Shown: positions 1 to 4,344 of the stretch, one piece after another | Layout: every line of letters starts with the position of its first letter | Numbering within the stretch: the stretch's first letter is position 1 | Assembly (NCBI GenBank): GCA_035629935.1 | Contig: DASQLQ010000067.1 | Coordinates: 1-5,348, forward strand | DNA length: 5,348 nt | Source of the DNA: DASQLQ01 sp035629935 | Lineage (GTDB): Bacteria > Actinomycetota > CADDZG01 > WHSQ01 | Direction of reading: 5' to 3' | The notes under the pieces: generated by a model | Told to the model about the DNA's origin: nothing | What the model saw: only the letters and a program-made list of their open reading frames with translations | The model's database searches: none | Made by a program: the position numbers and the translations under genes

Positions 1-71
1 CGGAGATGGATGGCCTGGCCGCGGCGACGAAGATCCAAAAGGGCCTGCCGCGAACCAAGAAGGTCGGTTGA
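1..71 (+). pseudogene. 3' end of a truncated response-regulator receiver gene (5' end outside window)
   Basis: Reading from base 3, the frame encodes EMDGLAAATKI, a short basic stretch, and then TGA at 69-71. This matches the receiver-domain segment just after the phospho-acceptor Asp loop (xMPxMDGL) and helix 3. Nine of the first twelve residues equal residues 59-70 of the complete receiver encoded next door, so the two are paralogues. A normal receiver continues with strand 4 (conserved Ser/Thr), helix 4, strand 5 (conserved Lys) and helix 5, and all of these are missing. The DNA after the stop is already the start of the next receiver, so no simple frameshift would restore the missing part. 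It is either a decayed copy or the shortened end of a larger protein whose beginning lies outside the window. I am confident of the receiver identity but not of pseudogene status. Confidence 0.6.
57..63 (+). promoter_or_regulatory. Ribosome binding site for the CheY-like receiver
   Basis: AAGAAGG ends 8 bases before the GTG at 72. It lies inside the last codons of the truncated upstream receiver frame and supports GTG 72 as a genuine start rather than readthrough of the TGA at 69-71. Confidence 0.5.
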
Positions 72-449
72 GTGGCGATCAAGGTGGTAGTCGTCGACGA
101 CACCGATCACGTGCGTCGGATGTTGTGCGAGATGCTTCAGCTCGATGGATTCGAAGTGGTCGGCGAAGCGAGCAACGGGAGCGAGGCGATCGAGAAGACC
201 GCTCAAACGACCCCCGACGTCGTAGTCATGGACTACAAGATGCCCGAGATGGATGGGCTGACCGCAGCCACGCGGATCCGCGAGGCCAACGCCGATCAGG
301 GGATCGTCCTCTACAGCGCCTACCTCGACGAGGAAGTCGAACAGAAGGCCAGGGAAGCCGGCATCGCTATGTGCATCGGCAAGGTCGAGGGGCTGAACCA
401 GCTGGAGCGTCACCTCACCGAGATCTGCCGAGACCTCGCATCCAGTTGA
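72..449 (+). CDS. Stand-alone response-regulator receiver (CheY-like)
   Basis: A 125-residue protein that is a single receiver domain with no DNA-binding or enzymatic output domain. Visible landmarks are the acidic pair D9-D10 after strand 1 (KVVVVDD), the phospho-acceptor D54 in VVVMDYKMPEMDGL, S82 at the Ser/Thr switch position, and K104 in CIGK. The residue after this Lys is Val instead of the usual cis-Pro, a small departure from the family. It probably receives phosphate from a histidine kinase not in this window and acts by protein-protein contact in the cytoplasm; the target cannot be told from sequence. The GTG start follows directly on the stop of a truncated paralogue in the same frame and has a Shine-Dalgarno at 57-63. 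Its stop codon overlaps the likely -35 element of the downstream sulfur operon. The neighbouring cysteine genes probably form a separate transcription unit, so no functional link is implied. Confidence 0.9.
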   Translation: MAIKVVVVDDTDHVRRMLCEMLQLDGFEVVGEASNGSEAIEKTAQTTPDVVVMDYKMPEMDGLTAATRIREANADQGIVLYSAYLDEEVEQKAREAGIAMCIGKVEGLNQLERHLTEICRDLASS

Positions 450-474
450 CTTAATACTGTTTACACAGTAGATA
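446..474 (+). promoter_or_regulatory. Candidate sigma70-type promoter of the sulfite reductase operon
   Basis: TTGACT (446-451) fits a -35 hexamer and overlaps the receiver gene's stop codon. TAGATA (469-474) lies 17 bases downstream and is a weak -10; GATATA two bases further on is an alternative. This is the only AT-rich patch near the operon start. Transcription would begin near 481 and leave a leader of about 25 bases. This is an inference from spacing and base composition only. Confidence 0.45.
455..470. promoter_or_regulatory. 16-bp inverted repeat, candidate operator for the sulfur operon
   Basis: TACTGT-TTAC-ACAGTA is a perfect 6-bp inverted repeat with a 4-bp centre, lying between the candidate -35 and -10 and touching the latter. 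A bound dimer there would block RNA polymerase, so repression in response to sulfur or cysteine status is a reasonable guess. The spacing does not fit E. coli LexA (CTGT-N8-ACAG) or actinobacterial LexA (GAAC-N4-GTTC). The regulator is unknown. Confidence 0.5.
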
Positions 475-490
475 TAGGACTTCGCTAGCC

Positions 491-496
491 AGGAGG
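491..496 (+). promoter_or_regulatory. Shine-Dalgarno deciding the sulfite reductase start
   Basis: AGGAGG, a near-perfect match to the 16S anti-SD, ends 8 bases before GTG 505. No in-frame ATG or GTG follows before the conserved family N-terminus (EAQWALGYREP), so this site fixes the start and places the Cys-rich N-terminus within the protein. The overlapping AGGTC (494-498) could pair with GACCT (513-517), which would mask the site and put the GTG in the loop; the stem is only 5 bp, so this is tentative. Confidence 0.8.
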
Positions 497-504
497 TCCT
501 TGCC

Positions 505-2259
505 GTGTGCCAGACCTGCGGGTGCTGGGACCCCGACGCCCGGCCACGCTCACGCTCCAGGGGGGAAGCCCAATGGGCGCTGGGCTATCGCGAGCCACAG
601 AGCCTGGCCGAGCAGACCAAGAAGGAAGACGACGGACTGAACGTCCGCGCCCGGATCGAGGACATCTACTCGAAGAAAGGCTTCGGCTCGATCTGGCCCG
701 GTGACCTGCGCAGCCGATTCCGCTGGCACGGCCTCTACACGCAGCGGCCCGAAACCGACGGCTACTTCATGCTGCGCATCCGCATCCCAGGAGGACAACT
801 GACCTCCGAGCAAACCGACGTGATCGGGAGGATCTCGGAGCGCTACGGGCGCGACGTCGCCGACGTCACCGACCGGCAGAACATCCAGTTGCACTGGATC
901 CGTATCGAGGACATGCCGGAGATCTGGCGCGAGCTCGAGGCGGTCGAGCTCTCCACCACCGAGGCCTGTGGGGATACTCCGCGCAACCTTCTCTCCTGCC
1001 CACTCGGGGGGATCGACGCGACAGAAGTTATCGACGCGTCGCAGGTGGTTCGGGACGCCAATGCTGCCCTGGTCGGCAACTACGAGTTCTCGAACCTCCC
1101 GCGCAAGTACAAGATCTCGATCTCGGGTTGCGAGCACCAGTGTGCACAGCACGAGATCAACGACGTCGGCCTGGTTGGGACGAGGCATCCGGACGGCGAG
1201 ATCGGATTCGACGTTTGGGTAGGCGGAGGTCTCAGCACATCGCCGATGTTCGCCAAGCGTCTGAACGCCTTCGTCCGACCGGACGAGGTTGTACCGGTCG
1301 TGCTCGGAATCACCACGGTGTTCCGCGATTGGGGATATCGAAGGGCTCGAAACAGAGCTCGCCTCAAATTCCTCGTGCAGGACTGGGGGCCGATGAAGTT
1401 CCGCGAGGTGCTCGAGAAGGAGATCGGCTTCGCACTCGAGGATCTCGATCCGCCTCCGATGCCGAACGGACTCGTTCACCGTGAACACGTCGGGATCGGC
1501 CGGCAGAAAGACGGCAAGAGCTATGTGGGCTTCGCGCCCAAGGCGGGACGGATCGCGGGCCACCAGCTCCGCTCCATCGCGCGTTTGGCGCGCCGCTTCG
1601 GAGATGGACGTGTGCGCACAACGACACAACAAAAGATGGTCATCCTCGACGTCGAAGCGAAACAGGTCGACGCGCTGGTGGAAGAGCTCGATGCGTTGGA
1701 CCTGCCGGTTCACTCCAGCAACTGGCGCCGTGGAGCGATGGCATGCACCGGCATCGAGTTCTGCAAGCTCGCGATCGTCGAGACGAAGGGCCGGGCCGTC
1801 GAGCTCTACCGGTATCTCGAGAAGGCGCTTCCCGGCTACGACGACGAGGTCCGTATCAACGTCAACGGCTGCCCGAACTCGTGCGCCCGCTATCAAACCG
1901 CCGACATCGGCCTCATGGGCTGCATCGTCACGGAGAAGACCTGGATCCCCGATCACGATGGGAACCAGGTCGAGGAGCGTCGCAAGGTCGAGGCCTTCCT
2001 CGTGCACCTGGGCGGCCACCTGGGCAAGGACCGCTCCTTCGGGCGCAAGGTGAAGGGGGTAAAGGTGCTCGCATCAGAGACCGGCCCCTACGTCGAAACC
2101 TTGATCCGTCGGTACCGGAGCCAGCGGAACGCCGACGAAACCTTCGCCACTTTCATAGGTCGGTTGTCCGACCAGGAATTCCTGGCGTTCTCCCGCAAGC
2201 CCGAGTTCGCGAACCTTCCACCCGCGCCGACGATCGTGGCCGAACCGAGGGCGTCATGA
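505..2259 (+). CDS. sir: Ferredoxin-dependent assimilatory sulfite reductase (siroheme, 4Fe-4S), NirA/SirA family
   Basis: A 584-residue cytoplasmic enzyme that would reduce sulfite to sulfide with six electrons from ferredoxin. The family has two ferredoxin-like half domains and two siroheme/4Fe-4S-type repeats. The catalytic cluster motif is complete: C414-x5-C420 (ACTGIEFCK) and C456-x3-C460 (NGCPNSCAR). Family signatures include EAQWALGYREP near residue 21, RFRWHGLYTQR (72-81), TTEACGDTPR (151-160), NLPRKYKISISG (197-208) and VHLGGHLG (500-507). Y78 and C155 correspond, from memory, to the Tyr-Cys cross-link pair of M. tuberculosis NirA/SirA. The protein lacks the roughly 15-residue insert I recall after YTQR in the mycobacterial and streptomycete enzymes. 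Its first 20 residues (MCQTCGCW followed by a basic stretch) are extra and unusual. The first half also keeps C209-x3-C213. Nitrite reductase is the alternative, but the overlapping APS reductase gene (ATGA junction) favours sulfite. The enzyme-class assignment is very secure. Confidence 0.95.
   Translation: MCQTCGCWDPDARPRSRSRGEAQWALGYREPQSLAEQTKKEDDGLNVRARIEDIYSKKGFGSIWPGDLRSRFRWHGLYTQRPETDGYFMLRIRIPGGQLTSEQTDVIGRISERYGRDVADVTDRQNIQLHWIRIEDMPEIWRELEAVELSTTEACGDTPRNLLSCPLGGIDATEVIDASQVVRDANAALVGNYEFSNLPRKYKISISGCEHQCAQHEINDVGLVGTRHPDGEIGFDVWVGGGLSTSPMFAKRLNAFVRPDEVVPVVLGITTVFRDWGYRRARNRARLKFLVQDWGPMKFREVLEKEIGFALEDLDPPPMPNGLVHREHVGIGRQKDGKSYVGFAPKAGRIAGHQLRSIARLARRFGDGRVRTTTQQKMVILDVEAKQVDALVEELDALDLPVHSSNWRRGAMACTGIEFCKLAIVETKGRAVELYRYLEKALPGYDDEVRINVNGCPNSCARYQTADIGLMGCIVTEKTWIPDHDGNQVEERRKVEAFLVHLGGHLGKDRSFGRKVKGVKVLASETGPYVETLIRRYRSQRNADETFATFIGRLSDQEFLAFSRKPEFANLPPAPTIVAEPRAS
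520..541 (+). other. Possible mRNA hairpin just inside the sulfite reductase gene
   Basis: GGGTGCTGG (520-528) can pair with CCGACGCCC (533-541) around a 4-base GACC loop. The pairing includes two G-T wobbles and one C-A mismatch. The stem begins right after the second Cys codon and contains the third, so it could slow early elongation or compete with the weak SD-masking stem at 494-517. GC-rich coding DNA forms such stems by chance, so support is weak. Confidence 0.25.
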
Positions 2260-3017
2260 CGATCGATCCGCAGGAGCTCGTAAACGGTTTCGTATCGCCG
2301 GACATCCATTACGCAGAGATCGATGTCGACGATCCCCGCACGATCCTCAAGTGGGCAGGAACCACGATCGACCGTCTGGCGATAGCGACATCGTTCCAAT
2401 CGTCTGGGCTGGTCCTGTTGGACATGCTTAGTGAGATCGGTGCCGATCTTCCGGTGTTGTTCCTGAACACCGGATTTCACTTCCCCGAGACACTCGCATT
2501 CCGAGACCAGTGCATCGAGCGTTGGAACTTGAACCTCGTCGACATCAGAGGCGAGCACGGCACGCCCGAACGTCAGGCCGAGATATACGGTCCCGAGCTC
2601 TACAAACGCGATCCGAACCAGTGCTGTGCCATCAACAAGGTCGAACCGCTCCAGAGAGCGCTCGGGGATTACGACGGGTGGATCTCGGGGTTGCGACGAG
2701 ATCAGTCCCCGATGCGCGAGGACACGCCGGTCGTCGAAGCCCAACTCTTGCCGTCGGGCAACGAGGTTATGAAGGTCCACCCGTTAGCCCACTGGACGAG
2801 GCCCCAGGTGGACGCATACATCGCCGAGCACCAGATCCCGACCCACCCATTGCTCGAGCGCGGGTTCGCTTCGATCGGATGCTGGCCCTGCACACGGGCG
2901 ATCAGACCGGGCGAAGACGAGCGCGCCGGGAGATGGGACGGCAACAGTAAGACGGAGTGCGGGATCCATCTCTTCGGCAAGGCCGGGGGTCCGAAGGAAC
3001 TGGAAGCCGAAGAGTGA
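2256..3017 (+). CDS. cysH: Assimilatory adenylyl-sulfate (APS) reductase, 4Fe-4S type
   Basis: A 253-residue cytoplasmic enzyme that reduces APS to sulfite and AMP using thioredoxin or a similar thiol donor, feeding the sulfite reductase encoded just upstream. The PP-loop-type nucleotide-binding fold starts at AIATSFQSSG (42-51). Other landmarks are LFLNTGFHFPET (68-79), GLRRDQSP (145-152) and the catalytic C235 in KTECGIH near the C-terminus. The paired cysteines C123-C124 and C209-x2-C212 (CWPC) are the 4Fe-4S ligands that separate APS-using enzymes from cluster-free PAPS reductases, so APS is the likely substrate. Length is normal for the bacterial APS reductases. The start ATG overlaps the sulfite reductase stop as ATGA, pointing to translational coupling. 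The frame stays open far upstream inside the preceding gene, but those starts are not credible because homology begins at 2256. Confidence 0.95.
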   Translation: MTIDPQELVNGFVSPDIHYAEIDVDDPRTILKWAGTTIDRLAIATSFQSSGLVLLDMLSEIGADLPVLFLNTGFHFPETLAFRDQCIERWNLNLVDIRGEHGTPERQAEIYGPELYKRDPNQCCAINKVEPLQRALGDYDGWISGLRRDQSPMREDTPVVEAQLLPSGNEVMKVHPLAHWTRPQVDAYIAEHQIPTHPLLERGFASIGCWPCTRAIRPGEDERAGRWDGNSKTECGIHLFGKAGGPKELEAEE

Positions 3018-3019
3018 GC

Positions 3020-3163
3020 ATGCGGGCGGTTCCGTTCTACTGCCCCTACTGCGCCGAGCAGGAGCTGGAGCCGATCGGCGAGAAAGGCGGCTACTACTGC
3101 GCTTCCTGCGACCGCCGCTTCGAGCTGAGGTTCCTCGGGTTAGGCGAGCCGGACTTATCCTGA
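3020..3163 (+). CDS. Small zinc-ribbon protein, function unknown
   Basis: A 47-residue protein with two CxxC knuckles, C8-x2-C11 (CPYC) and C27-x2-C30 (CASC), spaced as in a single zinc ribbon, followed by a hydrophobic FELRFLGLG tail. The basic and acidic residues between the knuckles fit a compact metal-bound fold. It starts 2 bases after the cysH stop and so is probably the third gene of the sulfur operon. The frame is open further upstream (from 2957), but only within cysH, and the Met at 3020 fits gene spacing. I have a memory, not verified, of similar tiny zinc-ribbon proteins near actinobacterial sulfite reductase/cysH genes. Possible roles include an accessory or redox factor for the reductases, or a regulator. 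The zinc-ribbon call is firm but the function is unknown. Confidence 0.8.
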   Translation: MRAVPFYCPYCAEQELEPIGEKGGYYCASCDRRFELRFLGLGEPDLS

Positions 3164-3167
3164 GTAG

Positions 3168-3266
3168 ATGCGGCGCAACACACTCTTAGCTCTTGGATTC
3201 TTACTAGTGGCGATCACCATCGCCGGCGGGCTCGGCGCGTGGCGCATGTGGCAGGTCGGCTTCTAG
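3168..3266 (+). CDS. 32-residue single-span membrane peptide
   Basis: An ATG 4 bases after the zinc-ribbon stop opens a 32-codon frame ending in TAG. The product has a basic start (MRRN), a continuous hydrophobic stretch from residue 5 to 24 (TLLALGFLLVAITIAGGLGA) and a short WRMWQVGF tail. This is what a small inner-membrane protein looks like, with the Arg pair predicted to stay inside. There is no clear Shine-Dalgarno, so it would rely on coupling to the gene before it. Tight spacing, the stop just before the convergent gene, and a helix-like composition with no polar interruption argue that it is real. A chance ORF of this size remains possible. No function can be assigned. Confidence 0.5.
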   Translation: MRRNTLLALGFLLVAITIAGGLGAWRMWQVGF

Positions 3267-3276
3267 CGAGCTAGAA
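3261..3276. repeat. Palindrome joining the two convergent stop codons
   Basis: TTCTAGC-GA-GCTAGAA is a 7-bp perfect inverted repeat with a 2-base centre. It contains the + strand TAG stop (3264-3266) and the - strand TAG stop (3273-3271). As RNA it would be a short, mostly A-U hairpin with a 4-base loop and no U tract on either side, so it is not a convincing intrinsic terminator, though it may contribute to 3'-end formation or transcript stability. Confidence 0.5.
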
Positions 3277-4344
3277 AAACACCCCGCGGCGTGCGTTGAG
3301 GTTGCGGTAGATCATCTGCTGCACCGTGTCGCGGACCCTGTCGGCAAGGTCGAAGACCAACATGGCATCCTCGGACGCGTCCTCCGGATAGTCGTCCATC
3401 GGGATCGGGTCGCCGAACTCGATCCGCCACTTCGATGGGAACGGGATCAGCCCCAGCGGTCCCAGCAGCGGGAACGTGGGCGTGATCGGGAAGTAAGGGA
3501 AACCCAGGGCCTTCGCGAGGACCTTCGCGTTGGCGATCATCGGGTAGGCCTCTTCGGCCCCCACGATCGCGACCGGGATGATCGGTACTCGGGTCCGCAA
3601 GGCAACCTCCATGAACCCGCCACGGCCGAACCGCTGCAGCTTGTAGCGCTCGCGCCACCCTTTACCGACACCCTTGTAGCCCTCCGGGAACACACCGACG
3701 AGTTCGCCGCGCTTCAGCAAGCCGTACGCGTCCTCGTCGTGGGCGACCGCGTTCCCGGTCTTACGGGCGAATGGGCCGACGAAGGGAAGACGGAAGACCA
3801 GATCCGCGGCAACGTTGCGAACGGCTCGCTTCTTGGGATGCTCGGTCGCCACTGCGTACTGCATCATCACCGCGTCGATGGCGACGGTGCCCGAATGGTT
3901 ACCCACCAACAGCGCAGGCCCCTCGTTGGGGATGCGGTCGACTCCGAGCGCCTTGACCCGGAAATAGTTGTCGTACAACGGCTTCGCCAACTGCAACAGC
4001 AGCCCCCGGGCAAGCTCGGGGTCGTAACCGAAGTCGTCGACGAAATAGTCGCCCGCCAGCCGACGCCTGATCCATTCCTGGAAGCCCAGCTCCGAGACGT
4101 CTTCCTGTGCCTGCTCGATCAGTTCGGTGTTCCGCTCACGTCCTCGCCGCGAGGAAGGGTGACTTTGCCGCGACTCGTCGTTCGTCGCGTGGGTCTTGCA
4201 GTAGTCGCTTCCCCGTCCGGCGTAATTGCGGCAGGGACGGCCACTCGAGGTTGTCGCCCGGCACCGGATCCGGGAGGCAGGGCTCTGGTCACGATCCGTC
4301 GCTCGCGAGTGGGCGTCGATCGGGATGATCTCGGCTTCAGCCAT
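3271..4344 (-). CDS. PlsC-like lysophospholipid acyltransferase with N-terminal CCCH metal-binding module
   Basis: A 357-residue protein. Residues 28-52 hold C28-x9-C38-x10-C49-x2-H52 in the pattern RCRAxTxxGxPC...YCKTH, resembling the small Cys/His modules (DUF5763-like, from memory) seen in phage and bacterial proteins. A hydrophilic charged linker follows (53-90). The catalytic domain spans about 115-350: NHSGTVAID (149-157) for block I, FPEGYKG (219-225) for block III, and VPIIPVAIVGAEE (253-265) for block IV. The block I Asp is at H150+7 rather than the HX4D spacing, as in MGAT-like relatives, I believe. It would transfer acyl groups from acyl-CoA or ACP to a glycerolipid or other lipid at the membrane face; the substrate is unknown. 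The ATG at 4344 is chosen because AAGGAG lies just upstream and it overlaps the preceding gene by 8 bp. A longer frame to 4527 would overlap that gene by about 190 bp and is rejected. Length and neighbour match Rv0502 (about 358 residues). Confidence 0.85.
   Translation of the reverse strand: MAEAEIIPIDAHSRATDRDQSPASRIRCRATTSSGRPCRNYAGRGSDYCKTHATNDESRQSHPSSRRGRERNTELIEQAQEDVSELGFQEWIRRRLAGDYFVDDFGYDPELARGLLLQLAKPLYDNYFRVKALGVDRIPNEGPALLVGNHSGTVAIDAVMMQYAVATEHPKKRAVRNVAADLVFRLPFVGPFARKTGNAVAHDEDAYGLLKRGELVGVFPEGYKGVGKGWRERYKLQRFGRGGFMEVALRTRVPIIPVAIVGAEEAYPMIANAKVLAKALGFPYFPITPTFPLLGPLGLIPFPSKWRIEFGDPIPMDDYPEDASEDAMLVFDLADRVRDTVQQMIYRNLNARRGVFF

Noticed and set aside
69..71. TGA as a recoded (selenocysteine or readthrough) codon joining the two receivers
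   Set aside because: A normal Shine-Dalgarno and GTG start follow directly, no recoding element is apparent, and the first receiver would still be incomplete.
68..454. 128-residue Arg-rich frame overlapping the receiver gene
   Set aside because: Out-of-frame shadow of the CheY-like gene with the Arg/Ser/Asp-rich composition typical of shifted GC-rich codons.
455..470. LexA/SOS box
   Set aside because: Half-site spacing is CTGT-N4-ACAG instead of N8, and it does not match the actinobacterial GAAC-N4-GTTC type.
505..525. HypB-like N-terminus (MCxTCGC resembles hydrogenase nickel-insertion proteins)
   Set aside because: Only the first seven residues resemble it; everything from residue 21 onwards is sulfite reductase, with no GTPase motifs.
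550..2019. 489-residue open frame antisense to the sulfite reductase
   Set aside because: Long antisense frames are expected opposite GC-rich genes. The product has no recognisable domain and the sense strand is a clear enzyme.
3261..3280. Bidirectional intrinsic terminator
   Set aside because: The stem is short and mostly A-U with almost no loop, and there is no U tract after the stem in either direction; the A run at 3275-3279 is on the wrong strand for the + unit and precedes the stem for the - unit.
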